Under the pieces are notes generated by a model. It made no database searches. It saw nothing but the letters and a program-made list of their open reading frames with translations, and was not told where the DNA came from. The position numbers and the translations under genes were made by a program. Source: Pythium myriotylum (Eukaryota; Oomycota; Peronosporomycetes; Pythiales; Pythiaceae). Taken from it: 64,000 bases of DNA. Positions 9,931-20,199 of this stretch are shown in pieces. Where the stretch lies: assembly GCA_023091665.1 (NCBI GenBank), contig JALJCQ010000011.1:310001-374000 (forward strand). Reading direction: 5' to 3'. The stretch's first letter is position 1; each line of letters starts with the position of its first letter.

Positions 9931-11052
9931 ATGCAGATACTCCGCACAATCGCTCCACTCATCGCCGTCGTGGCCACCTCCTGCCTCAACACCGTCCGTG
10001 CGTTCCCAGGCGCGAACTTTCAAGAGGAGACCAAGTCACTTGACCAACTCTACCAAGATGCGATTAGCGAGGGCGGTAGCCTCGTCGTGTACCACGGCGG
10101 AGACACACCTACCCAGCAGAACAGCGTTGCCAAAGCCTTCCGCACAGCCTACCCCAAACTCAACCACACCATGGTCGTCGACTACTCAAAGTACCACAAC
10201 GTGCGTGTGGACAACCAGCTCGCCACCAACTCGCTAGTGCCAGACGTCATCGCACTGCAGACGCTGCAGGACTACACGCGCTGGAAGAAGCAGGGTATGC
10301 TGCTCAACTGCAAGCCCGCCGGTTTCTCCAAGATCTATCCGGGTTTCGTCGACCCGGAGGGAGCCTGGATCGCGCACGCCTCGTACTCGTTCAGCTACTT
10401 CTACGACACGGCGCTGCTGAACGCCAGCGGCCTGCCGATCCCCAAGACCGCGCAGGACCTCGCCAACCCCATCTATAAGGACCACATCGCGTCCACCTAC
10501 CCGCACGACGACGACGCCGCGCTCTTCGTGTACTCGCAGTACATTGAGAAGTACGACTGGGACTGGGTCCAGAAGATGAGCCAGCAGAACATCCAGTTCC
10601 AGCGTGGCTCGAACACGGCCGGTGAGGCGGTCGGCGCCAAGAAGAAGGCGATCGGCGTCGCCGGTGTCGGTCCGTTCACGGTGCCCACGCTCGTGACGAT
10701 CAACGGCAAGGACGCCAGCACGCCGTACGTCGTCTGGGGCCAGCGCATGTCGATCCTCAAGAAGGCTCGCCACCCGGCGGCCGCCAAGCTCTTCCTCAAC
10801 TGGATCGTGTCCAAAGACGTGCAGAGCACGGTGATGGGTGGTGTTTCCACGCGCACCGATGTGCAGTACCCGTACACGCCGGCCGGCACGCCGTTCCCGT
10901 GGGAGAATGCGCAGGCGGGCGTGACCAAGTTCCTTGCGTTCATGGAGGACCGTGCGAATGTGGAGCGTTTGAAGGCGACGCTGGCGCTGTACTTCGGTGA
11001 GGTGCAGGGTAAGCCGAGCCCAGGCGAGCTAGGCCTCCACCCGGGTCTCTAA
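9931..11052 (+). CDS. SBP2: secreted Fe3+-type extracellular solute-binding protein
   Basis: Its 373-residue product is identical to SBP1; the one coding difference noticed is a synonymous third-base change in the codon pair for DAISEGG. The signal peptide is residues 1-26, followed by a two-lobed solute-binding fold with the hinge-type motifs LVVYHGGD and DLANPIYKDH. It starts 1.58 kb head-to-head from SBP1 and converges on ICS2, stops 1.29 kb apart, with a LINE fragment inserted between them. The perfect protein identity, set against diverged ICS partners, points to gene conversion across the palindrome or a very recent foldback copy. Confidence 0.86.
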   Translation: MQILRTIAPLIAVVATSCLNTVRAFPGANFQEETKSLDQLYQDAISEGGSLVVYHGGDTPTQQNSVAKAFRTAYPKLNHTMVVDYSKYHNVRVDNQLATNSLVPDVIALQTLQDYTRWKKQGMLLNCKPAGFSKIYPGFVDPEGAWIAHASYSFSYFYDTALLNASGLPIPKTAQDLANPIYKDHIASTYPHDDDAALFVYSQYIEKYDWDWVQKMSQQNIQFQRGSNTAGEAVGAKKKAIGVAGVGPFTVPTLVTINGKDASTPYVVWGQRMSILKKARHPAAAKLFLNWIVSKDVQSTVMGGVSTRTDVQYPYTPAGTPFPWENAQAGVTKFLAFMEDRANVERLKATLALYFGEVQGKPSPGELGLHPGL

Positions 11053-11829
11053 GAGCCTGTCCAACCAATTACAGATCGATCACTTTCCGACACGGCATTA
11101 CTTGTCTTGTGTCTCGAGGAACAACCTAAACTGGAGTCTCCCTTGTTACTCTATGCGTGTAGACATTCAACTCTCACTCTATATCGTTGATTAATCCGGT
11201 CGATGACTCCTTGGCATATGGCGCCATCCATCTCCGTGTTTGGATCGATTGTTGTGCAGTTTACGATACTATCAATAGCTGGAGATGGCGGTCCGAATTC
11301 GTCCATTTGGCTGCAGACGCAATCGGGTACACCATGTACATAAACGGGTCTCTGATCGATCTGCCTTGTCCTGGTACACTACTAACAGTAAACTACCACT
11401 GTGCATTTCCTCGGTCGACTAACCTTATGATCTTCGTGTCATACCTTCACGCTCACAAAATGACCGACGGTACTGCTATTGGCATCGAGATAGAGCCAAA
11501 GCATCGGCTCCAGGGACCTACTTGCCTGCCCACCCGTACCGCCTGCTGACTGTACTGAGTAGCAGTTTCCCACTCCCGCAGACCGAGTTCAGTCCAGGCG
11601 CCGTAGAGCGTCTGCTCTCTTTCGATCTCCAAGCGGTTTCTAGTTCACACAGATGTAAGACGATCAACTCCGCTTTCATCACTATAAATAGCTCCATCGC
11701 CATCGCTATGGTCTGCTGTTCTCGAACGATAGTGCCAGGATCAGCAGCCCAAATCGGTGAGGCACCTATCCATCCAACCACGCTCACTCCATGATGTCGT
11801 GGCGGCCATTTGAGGGAGCACGACAGGGT

Positions 11830-12200
11830 TCAAAAGATTATGTACATCTTTTTGTATGTCTTTTTTGACTTTGAAGGTGAGGTCTATTGGATCGCACTGA
11901 TTATGAATCCTATAGCCGGGTCTAGCGACCCTGTTTCCTACCGCGGAGCGTCGCGGAGTATATATCTCGACTGCCATTCCTGGAAGTCGGTCGCGAGCAG
12001 CTGATCCAGCTGACCGTGGTGTGGCCATCCGTGGGAGTGTAATCCTTGGACACTCCGCTTCGAGTCCATCGCGACGTTGGCCGCGTGGTCGGCCATCTTA
12101 TTAAAGGCGCGGAGATGGTGATGCCAATGTCTGACACATAATTCATCGGCTAGGCGTCGCGCCACGGCGTACAAAGGCCTTAACCGAGGATAAAATCTTT
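11830..12200 (-). mobile_element. LINE 3' fragment (RNase H tail)
   Basis: On the minus strand, 12174 to 11938 encodes the end of a LINE RNase H domain (RRLADELCV, FNKMADHAANVAMDS, LLATDFQEW), then a stop and a 3' UTR with CGATCCAATAGACCTCACC and a tail made of TTCAAAGTCAAA-like units ending at the IR2 boundary. Its 5' end is truncated. It was inserted in the ICS2-SBP2 intergenic space after the unit duplicated, because the unit A intergenic space lacks it. Confidence 0.75.
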
Positions 12201-12341
12201 TTCTATGTAGATGTCAGACACTGTGCGAGCTACTTTGCTCAAGCCACAAAGAACTCAGCCAAGGCAAACGAAGGATGAATAGACGGGGGGGGGGGGGGGG
12301 GGGAGAGAGAATTCACTCACACGTCGCCATAGCCTTATCGC
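12201..12341. other. ICS2 3' flank with G tract
   Basis: Short flank between the LINE fragment and the ICS2 stop, including a run of about 18 G at 12286-12303. Such a homopolymer is prone to length errors in an assembly. Confidence 0.6.
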
Positions 12342-14219
12342 TTAGTTGATGTGAATGCGACGCACGTGGCGACCGTCAGCCTTCATGGCCGTACGAGAGT
12401 GGATCAGAGAAACGTTGTCCGAAAAAACATATTCGCCCTTGGTCCATGCATGCGCGTAACAGTACTTGGGGTCGTAGAGCTTTGGCACCAAAAGCTTCTC
12501 CACGTACTTGGCGACTTCGTCGACCTTCCCCTCACTTGGCTCGAAGCCCTGAGAACGGACAGTCGTAGGAAGCATTTTCGTCTTTTCAAGACCCCAAGGC
12601 TCGTGGTACCGGAGGATTTCCTTGCCCGTCACTTGGTGCTTCACAATCACTGGTGATACGTGCGTAAACGCGTGGTAGTCAAAAATACCGGAATTGTACA
12701 CAAGCGTGATCTCGCGGAGGCGCTCGTGCTCCTCTTCTGTTAGATCTTCGATGATTGGGTACGCGTGCGCGAAGAGCGTGAGACCCGACTCCTCGGGCTT
12801 AGTATCTGGATCTGTTGGGTAAGCCTCAACACAGTGAAAAAGCTGGTACAGTGGCACGTCGCCGAGTTCCGTGGAGTCCGGGTGCTTTTTCTTGAACATA
12901 CCGTCATAGTGCATCGGCATAGCTTCCAGCGTCTGCCCGGTGAGCTTCGTGTCGACAATTGGTTTGATCTCAAATGCGCTTCCCCATGGCCAGTACATAA
13001 CCTCTCCGATTCGGATTGATGCCTTCTCAAGCTCTTCACTCGTGTGCTGGTGGAATCCTTGCACGCTCACGACCCCGTGCTTGCAGATCAGCGCGCGCAA
13101 GCTCTCCACGGGGACATCCATCAGCGTTGGCGGCGAGCATGACTCGCCCGCATCCTTCGGCACGCGCGCCTTGATGACCAGATGGAGAGGGTTGTGGATG
13201 AACTCGACGTTCAGCGGCTCCCACGCAGCGTAGAGATCTTGTTCCTTCTCCTTGAATCCCCACGCGCGACCGCGCTTAAACACCAACTCGTACTTGGTCT
13301 TGTCCACACTTCCCAGATCAGTTGTGTGGATCGTACCGTCTAGATCTTCGCAGATCACCGAGTGCCACGGTGTGCGTGGAATACCGTGCTTAGCTTGGGG
13401 GATAAGATGCACACCGAATTTTGGGCCAGCGTTATTGTACAAGTGGATCGAGAGGCGTATCGCATTCGAATAGACGTGTTCCACGAGCGTCGAGAAGGCC
13501 ACGTTGCGCGCCATCATGCTTTTGGCGATTTCGCCCATGCACTTCGACGCGGCCGAGGAGGACATGGTGGCCCACTGTGGAGCGAGGTCTTTCTTGAGAA
13601 ACTTGCGGAACGATCGATAGGTCTGCAGTAGCCCAGCATCGGCGTTGATACGTGTGTCCATGTCGAGGCCATGGACCCCAAATCGCTGCGAAATCTCCTG
13701 AATCGGGTTGTTCGACTTGGCGTGGTTCTCAAGGCCATCAAAGCGGATGTGAGTGTGGCCCGCGTCTTTGACCATCTCCCGAAGCTCACGCTTGTACGCT
13801 TGAATGTCCTCAAGTGGGACCCCGAGGAGATCATTGAAGACCCGACCGTCGCTGAAGATGGTAACGTGGCAGCCAGGCGGGTACGCTTGCTCAACGGCTA
13901 CTGCGAGCTTTTCGAGGCGCTCGAGGGCGATCTCTTCGCCTCGGTCCGGCAGGCGGCCGAGTACTTTCTCGTTGGAGTTAGGTGACTTGAACGGAAACCC
14001 AGGCAGCACGAGGTCAATTGGTGTGCCCAATGTGATCGCAGCCTTGAGCGTCTTGGCTATTTCCGCCTTGCCTTCCGCCTCGAAGCGATCGAGTCCCGGC
14101 TCTTCATATGAGCTCTGAAGTGGTGCGAGTTCACTCAGGAAGTGGGCGATGACAGAGTCCTCGTTGATAGAAGCAGGGGACGTGGTGCTGCGGGGGGTTG
14201 TGTGACCGTTAGGAGACAT
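12342..14219 (-). CDS. ICS2: isocyanide synthase-TauD dioxygenase fusion
   Basis: A 625-residue paralogue of ICS1 and ICS3 with the same layout: a serine/threonine-rich N terminus (MSPNGHTTPRSTTSPAS), the DIT1/PvcA-type synthase domain, and a TauD-type C-terminal domain with MPMHYDG (HxD) and the distal LIHSRT histidine. All recognisable catalytic positions are kept and the frame is uninterrupted, so it appears functional. It differs from ICS1 by several dozen residues spread along the protein, for example IAKTLKAAITLGTPIDLV where ICS1 has LTEKLKDIIGRGEPINLV. The synthase core and extreme C terminus are nearly unchanged. The neighbour on its 3' side is SBP2. Its 5' flank is shared with ICS3. 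Confidence 0.88.
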   Translation of the reverse strand: MSPNGHTTPRSTTSPASINEDSVIAHFLSELAPLQSSYEEPGLDRFEAEGKAEIAKTLKAAITLGTPIDLVLPGFPFKSPNSNEKVLGRLPDRGEEIALERLEKLAVAVEQAYPPGCHVTIFSDGRVFNDLLGVPLEDIQAYKRELREMVKDAGHTHIRFDGLENHAKSNNPIQEISQRFGVHGLDMDTRINADAGLLQTYRSFRKFLKKDLAPQWATMSSSAASKCMGEIAKSMMARNVAFSTLVEHVYSNAIRLSIHLYNNAGPKFGVHLIPQAKHGIPRTPWHSVICEDLDGTIHTTDLGSVDKTKYELVFKRGRAWGFKEKEQDLYAAWEPLNVEFIHNPLHLVIKARVPKDAGESCSPPTLMDVPVESLRALICKHGVVSVQGFHQHTSEELEKASIRIGEVMYWPWGSAFEIKPIVDTKLTGQTLEAMPMHYDGMFKKKHPDSTELGDVPLYQLFHCVEAYPTDPDTKPEESGLTLFAHAYPIIEDLTEEEHERLREITLVYNSGIFDYHAFTHVSPVIVKHQVTGKEILRYHEPWGLEKTKMLPTTVRSQGFEPSEGKVDEVAKYVEKLLVPKLYDPKYCYAHAWTKGEYVFSDNVSLIHSRTAMKADGRHVRRIHIN

Positions 14220-14280
14220 GGCGAGCAGTGAGTTGGTCGGGGGGGAGGGGGGGGAGGGGGAGGGCGTTGCGTTTGTGGCT

Positions 14281-14296
14281 CAAGTCGAGGAATGAC
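14281..14296 (-). promoter_or_regulatory. Putative Inr/FPR start site of ICS2
   Basis: The minus strand reads GTCATTCCTCGACTTG about 62-77 bp before the ATG. The same string with one change (CTCATTCCTCGATTTGA) precedes ICS3 at the same distance. Between it and the ATG lies a purine-rich G tract (14239-14265). Confidence 0.5.
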
Positions 14297-15426
14297 CCCT
14301 GAGTGGCACTTCGTTGCAGACCGCGACGGAAGGAGGCTCCAGTAACGGATCTCATTAAGGCATGATGTAAGCCCCCACGCAATAAGACTTCACGATCAAT
14401 TCGAGTCGAAGCAAATCAGTCTGAGAATTGGATGGACGATGCACCAGTGTAAAGCTCACGCACAGGATGCAGGACTTGTGCTCGTTCGTGGTATTCGCTC
14501 CAAAGAAGTGCTCTGCGCGTCAACGTCTGCGTGTCCATGTGATGAAAGCTGTCGTTTACGAGTCGCCTGTCACGGCGGATGAAACATTCGTCCATCCCTT
14601 CGATACTGGAACTGTCGCTGGTACTGTCGAGTCCTCGCTGTCATGACAAGGTTTTCTACTCGATTGCAGACGGTGGGCAACAAGCACGTGTGGACAATGT
14701 CAGCAATCAGCTGTTTGCCACACATTGCTCCAATCAAAGAGCGGGATATCACCTCGTCAGCAATGCAGATGTTTGATTCATAATCGCGGAATGGTTTTCA
14801 GCTTCCTGAACTTCGGCAGTCAGTCTTCCTGTGGACAGTGCATGACAGTTCTATCCTCACGAGATGTTGCAAATTCAGTAAATATGAGCGACTGCACAAA
14901 CCCAATTGTTATTCTTTTCGAGAATGGATTCCACCGATAGATGCTCAGTTTGTCTGTACATAATAGGTCGAGACACTCGCATCGTGGGATCGCACTAGTT
15001 GGCTTTCGACCGTGTCGATCGGATACTCTTCTATTCGATAACCCGATCTGGCTTTCAACAGGAAGTGGAAAAGCATACATGATTCACAAGATTGCTCAAT
15101 CGACTGGGCAGCGTGGGAAGTGTCTGGAGACAGTAAGCATGCCATAACATCCTTTGCCGTTGGGTAATTTCTAAATCACCCAACAGCTTTTTGCAGTAAG
15201 AGATCGCCTTCGCGGGAGAGTTGGCTCCATTCTTTATCAAATCCATCGAGATCTCCGCCACCAAATCTCGAGGAAGTTGGTTTCAATCTTCATCAAATCC
15301 ATCGAACTCTCCATCACCAAAAGTCGCGTTCTTTCATCGTTGCAACAATCCAGAATGTTGCGATGATGAGGATATGGATGGCAGGAAACTGTGGTTTACT
15401 CTTCGTGAATGATTATCGCTGTACGT
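14297..15426. other. ICS2 upstream flank, paralogous to the ICS3 flank
   Basis: About 1.1 kb that aligns in blocks with 50845-51800, for example GATGCACCAGTGTAAAGC (14437) against GTGCACCAGTGTAAAGC (50982), and the ACTTCGGCAGTCAGTCTTCC motif near 14812 and 51322. There is no convincing gene. The copies are diverged with many indels, so the region is probably non-coding regulatory or repetitive DNA carried along by the segmental duplication. Confidence 0.65.
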
Positions 15427-15479
15427 GTATATTTCACAAAATTGGGCTATAGTCTATAGCCCAATTTTGTGAAATATAC
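15427..15479. repeat. Perfect hairpin, 26-bp arms, 1-nt loop
   Basis: 15427-15452 and 15454-15479 are perfect reverse complements around a single T; the inner arm ends CTATAG. A second hairpin starts at the very next base. The structure would extrude readily as a cruciform or fold in RNA. Confidence 0.95.
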
Positions 15480-15516
15480 ACTCTCAGTTTTCTATAGCCT
15501 ATAGAAAACTGAGAGT
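15480..15516. repeat. Perfect hairpin, 18-bp arms, 1-nt loop
   Basis: 15480-15497 (ACTCTCAGTTTTCTATAG) and 15499-15516 are perfect reverse complements around a single C. It directly abuts the hairpin at 15427-15479, and both have CTATAG at the inner end of the first arm. Confidence 0.95.
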
Positions 15517-16220
15517 TGTCTCATGTCCTTGTGGCCATCGCTTTTTGCCATGTCCTTTTGCCCATCGCTTTTGCTTGATTGAAGCGAGGATGGGGGTTGG
15601 TGAACCGCTTGCATACCGTGAACTACAAATACATGGATCCGCTCGATCACGTCGGCATTCCGCTCTATCAGCATGTGCAGTCGAGGCCCCATGAGCTGCT
15701 TCGATGGGTTGATTCTGGTCAGCAGACCCTGCCCGTTTATTTGACTCCGTGATGTAACTGAGGGTTTCGCCCTTCGTGTATTTGACCGCAAATTCATCCA
15801 CTTCTGACTCCTGATTCGACCCTGGGAAACGCACCAGTGAATTCACTGTACTCTTCGCGACATATTTGTCAGAAGCCAACACAATTCGATTGAACAGAAC
15901 TGAACGGCTTGAGTTTGTCCTGTCTATGTTCGGAGAGGCGGGTTGTGTAATCCGGAGCACTGTTCTTCGGAAGGAACATGTGCATCGATGTAAACATTGG
16001 CGAGGAGATGAGAGGACGCTGGACATTTGTGTCCTAAATCAATTCTCTCGACAAATGACTTGGTGCCACCAAGTGGTTACATGGAGTCGTGGTGCAGAAC
16101 CGACAGGCGTGATCTTGGATCTTGATTACAGTGTCGCGCGTGGATATTGTGGTAGGGTTCAGGTAAGTAGCACAAAACGAGGCGCATAATGTAAATGTCA
16201 CCACTGGTGAGTGGTCCCAT
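15517..16220. other. Intergenic flank paralogous to about 52.6-53.0 kb
   Basis: About 700 bp with blocks shared with the ICS3 flank, for example GCTTGATTGAAGCGAGGATG (15571) against TTTGATTGAAGCGAAAATG (about 52653). Small ORFs are present but none is recognised. Confidence 0.55.
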
Positions 16221-16270
16221 CAACCCGTGGCTTAGCCACGGGTTGGCAGAAGCCACGGTGGCTTCTGCCA
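16221..16270. repeat. Pair of adjacent perfect hairpins
   Basis: The first stem is 16221-16231 with 16235-16245 (CAACCCGTGGC, 3-nt loop). The second is 16244-16255 with 16259-16270 (TGGCAGAAGCCA, 3-nt loop). They overlap by two bases. The preceding CCACTGGTGAGTGGTCCC is shared with the hairpin region near 57.9 kb. Confidence 0.92.
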
Positions 16271-17600
16271 TCTGGACAAAGTGCTTTCGGCGTTCCAGAA
16301 TTCAGACAACGCGCGATACATACAACGAATACAGGAGCAAGAGTAATCATTGTGGACTCTGTCGAGAACGAATCCTGCTGTTTTGACTTCCGCCAGAACG
16401 ATCACATTTTGGTGGCGTGAGAAGATTATGCGGTTTAGTGTTCATTGGACCGTTCTTCGCAAAATTTAGCCGGGAATAGACGGCCAACCAGTGGAGATCA
16501 TTGTTGGCATTATCCGTGGAATGGTTGATTCCACCGTCTTGCTATTTCTCATGAAAAGTCAGGTTAGATCGGGGATCGTTTGAGATCTACAGGTGACTGA
16601 TAAACATTAGATTTCGGCAAGCCTCAAGGAAAATCTGCCAGTTACCCGGATTTTCCACGGTTCTACCGTCATTCCACCTTCAAGCTATCAGGATTCACAC
16701 ACATGAGATCAAAAGACCTAACTTCATCATGGTCTCATCAGCTTTCCCACATAGACTCACACAATGCGGAAGTCTTTGTCGTGAAAAGTCAGTTGAGATG
16801 GCCGAAAATACGCTAACTGTACCTGGTCAACCTGAAGAGCTCTTGTCTGTGCAGACCGATCCACAAGTCCCTACTTGTCCAAATATGAGACAACAACAAA
16901 CAAAATGATAAAAAGTGACCAAGTTGGGTTTTTGAGAAAAACGCCCTCAAAGTTTGGTGACCAGTTTCGTACCTAAGCGAAGAACGCGGGGATTCGCCCG
17001 CAAAGTTTTTGTCAAGAATTCGCGAGGGGTAACCATGGGCGACAGCGAGTATGAAGAGGAGCGGAGGGGTCAACTCGTCGTACAAGGGTTCCTCCGACGA
17101 AACGTAGAGCTCTGAGGACGACTCTGATGCGAGCGCCGTCATTGAGGTGGTTGACGTTGCTGAGATGCGGTGCGTGGGGGGCGGCGCTCAGTAGCGCGCC
17201 CACGACGAATGCTGACGGCAAGAGGGGCAACAACGAGCGAAAACACTTAGACGTACTATCTGTCGAAAATGTCGAAAATAAAACGTGTACATGTCGAGAA
17301 CTTGGGAATGGTCCCTTTCAACCCTTTTTTAGTGGTCATCCACATTGATTTAGGCGACGAGCGATGCGCCGTCCAAAAGGCCTCGCAGAGGACTCCAAAG
17401 TTGAGTCCTTACATAAATCGTACTTAAACGAATTATGGGAAGGGGACTTTTTGGAATCCAGATTGCTCTTGTCTGAGAGGAGGTTTTTGCTCGCAGTAAA
17501 AAAGGCTTTTGTAGAAGAGATCTTCCTCTTTCCAACCGTATCCATTATTCAAGATTCGTACTTTGGCAATATTTGATCATCTCGTTTGTTTTTGTCTCAT
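16271..17600. other. Intergenic region, no recognised gene
   Basis: The first 200 bp are paralogous to 58008-58150 (CGTTCCAGAA, GAATCCTGCTG blocks), which is the outer end of the duplicated ICS flank. Farther on, a minus-strand open stretch (17142-16813) encodes an acidic/serine-rich peptide (SESSSELYVSSEEPLYDEL) that could be a transposon ORF start. The plus strand has a 70-codon ORF at 17364. Neither is identified. Confidence 0.45.
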
Positions 17601-18714
17601 ATTTAGATGCTAACAATTTACGTCACTAGTGATCAATCATTTATCACACGTAGGTCCCAATATAGGGACTCCCGATATACTTCTAGGGTTCTCGACACAT
17701 TTCACGCGCATCACGCCCTTCCCACCCGCCCTATTATTACACCAGCGCAAGCCAGATATTCAGGTTCAATTAAGTTCCGCTGCAATACTGAATCATCCAC
17801 TAAGAGAATGAAGTCGACCAAGCGAGCACCAAGCCCCCGACCAATCCTTGTGGCAGGAAGAGTAGACGAAACAAGTTGATTCTGTGTAGACTAACCAAGA
17901 CTCATCGCAAAGACAAGTGCTATAGAGTCTTCTGTATTCTGCTACATTATCCCAAAAATGACACCGAGGTTGTATTTTCGAGTCTGACAGCCAATGAGCG
18001 CTTTATGCAACGTAACCCGGCTCTCCGATTGGCTGGAGAGGACCGTATGTCAGCGGATACGATGCGGTGACAGACGGTATTCTTGCCACTTTGGTGTCAC
18101 ATACGGTGTCACAAATCCGCTGAAAATGACACCGCAGACACGCAGTTTGCCGAGCCAAACAGTCGGGATTGACACCGCATGAGGCGAAAGCGACAAAGCG
18201 CATGGAGGACGCTGCGACTGCATCCATATTCGGCTGGACCACCACGCGAATGGTTGCTTTCCCTACACCTGTGACGCCTTGGTCCATCAGTCCGTTGCAC
18301 CAGTGATACCAGCGGTTCTCGGTGGCTTCATAGCGCTGGTCTCTGCTTTGGGTCGCGACGACCGCAGGTACGAGGGTGCCAATAGCTCTCAACACCTGCA
18401 TGAACGACGGCTTCATGACGTCGCTCAAACAGGTGGAGCTCCATACCACACTCTAGTAGATTGCATTTCGTTAAATGTTGCGGGCGAAGGGGGTATGGTT
18501 CGATGCCTTGAGCTCGGATACGAGCTGGCGCACGCTGGACAGGGCAAGGTGCAGATTGCTGGACCAAGTTGAGAAGCTGTGGTGCAAGGGGTCGCGTGCA
18601 TGAACGCCCAGATCAAGGACATGAAGAGTAGGCTAGAGGATATCATCGCCGGTATTGCAAGTGAGATGTACATGTGTGGAGTGATGCGAATCACAAGCTC
18701 GAGCTGACAAACAG
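17601..18714. other. Intergenic region with possible gene debris
   Basis: The minus strand from 18404 downward encodes MQVLRAIGTLVPAVVAT, which resembles the signal peptide of SBP1/2 (MQILRTIAPLIAVVATS), but what follows does not match the rest of SBP. On the plus strand 18495-18690 has a possible exon remnant (MNAQIKDMKSRLEDIIAG) broken by a TGA. Both readings are weak. Confidence 0.3.
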
Positions 18715-19017
18715 TGTAACGGGGTACAAGGTTACACAAGTAAGTTAGGTTGTGTAGGTTCATAACGTGTGGTCCACTTAGGGGAAAAGTTACCCTAAAT
18801 AGTGACTCTCTTTTATTAGATTCAGTAGGGGATATCCCTGGGTATTAGATACCAGGGATATCAGGTATAGGGGGGGGATTATTCCCCAGGGGAATAATCT
18901 GAATACAATCAGTTCGCCTTTTGCCAAGTCTTTGGCGCTCGTCGACAGGGGTCGACTCGGAGCGGCTGCTCACGCTTCCTCAAGCGCAGGTACTGTGAAC
19001 GGTCGTGGACCGTTACA
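18715..19017 (+). repeat. 5' LTR of Ty3/gypsy element 1
   Basis: 303 bp starting TGTAACGGGGTACAAGG and ending CGTGGACCGTTACA, so the ends are the inverted pair TGTAAC/GTTACA. The 5-bp target duplication AACAG flanks the element at 18710-18714 and 25864-25868. The copy at 25563 differs by three substitutions and a two-base change in a G run. Confidence 0.97.
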
Positions 19018-19056
19018 CTTGGTAGCACTTGTCGTCAATCCGACGCCGACATCGTT

Positions 19057-20193
19057 ATGTCCGAAGCTTCCGACTTCGTGATGGCGTCAAGCCATCCGAC
19101 GCTGTCGCGTCAAGACCATCCATACCTGGATGAGACCCAGTGGGGCTATCTCCAGAAGATGGAGGCCATCAATGGCCGTGCAAGTGTCATCGAGCTGCTC
19201 CGACGCGGCTCTGGCGAAGTCCTCGCCCATGTCGCGCGTTTTCACGACTACGAGACAGCTCTCGAGAAGTATCTTCTCGACGTCGTGACGTCCCGCATAT
19301 CTGCGACTCAGGCTACTCAGCCAGCTCAGGTGCCGCCGACGGTTACGTATGTGCCGTCGCCGGCACCTCCGGAACGTCCGAAGGCCGTGAAGGTTACGGT
19401 GTCCCCGTATTCGGGTGAAGAAAGCGACAATCTTGCCTTCTGGCAACGCGAGATCGAGCTCGCCACAGCAGCCGGCTGCATCCGTGATGAACGGCAGAAG
19501 ATCGCGTTTGCGATCTCGAACATGACGGGCCGGGCGAAGATCTGGGCCCTCACGTGCGAGACGTCGCATCCCGGATGTTTTTCCGACTGGGCAACGCTTG
19601 CCAAGGCGATGAAGTCGATGTTTTAACCGCCAAATGTGGCGCATCGTCAGCGAGCTGCGTTCCTCGCTTGTCGGCAAGGTGGCCGCGAGCTGCACACGTA
19701 TGTGCAGGAGTTACGTCAACTCCGTGCCAACATGGCTGCGAATGCGCTCGCAGAAGACGTCATGCTGACGACGTTCATGGAAGGGATGGATCCCGGTCCT
19801 GAGAAGGCTGCGGTTTTCCGCGAGGAGCCCATGCTCCTAGAAGACGCGTTCGTCGCCGCGCTGCGAGAGGACTACGTTCAGCGTCTCTCGCGCGGTTTAT
19901 CCGCGAGTCCGGCAGCGCCGCCTCCGGTCACGCCGGTTCCACCACCGGTCGTCGAACCGATGGACCTGAGCGTCATCGACCTCAGTGGAGTCGATCTCAG
20001 CACGGTCGACTTGCGTGCGATCGACGTGAAGGCTCTTCACATCAAGTGTTCTACTTGTGGGAAGTTCGGTCACTTCCAGCGGAATTGTCCGCGCAAGAGG
20101 GGCGGTGGTCGTGCCCGCCGTGGTCGGCCGCGGCGCTCGGGAAACCGAGGTGGATCTGCTTCCACGTCGCAGGGAAACGACAGTTCCCAGTAG
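19057..20193 (+). pseudogene. gag: Gag polyprotein with one internal stop
   Basis: The reading frame runs from ATG 19057 to 20193, interrupted once by TAA at 19624-19626 just after the capsid-like segment (IAFAISNMTGRAKIWAL). The downstream half continues in the same frame and holds a CCHC zinc knuckle (CSTCGKFGHFQRNC, about 20047-20088) followed by an arginine-rich tail. This is the nucleocapsid layout of Ty3/gypsy Gag, which packages the element RNA. The stop would cut the protein to 189 residues and lose the zinc knuckle unless read through. Confidence 0.85.
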
Positions 20194-20199
20194 ACGCGA

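Larger units (their letters stand above)
9212..11829. repeat. Right arm of palindrome IR2
   Basis: Reverse complement of 6453-9070, carrying SBP2. The outer end at 11829 abuts a minus-strand LINE fragment, so the homologous block may have been longer before that insertion. Confidence 0.95.
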
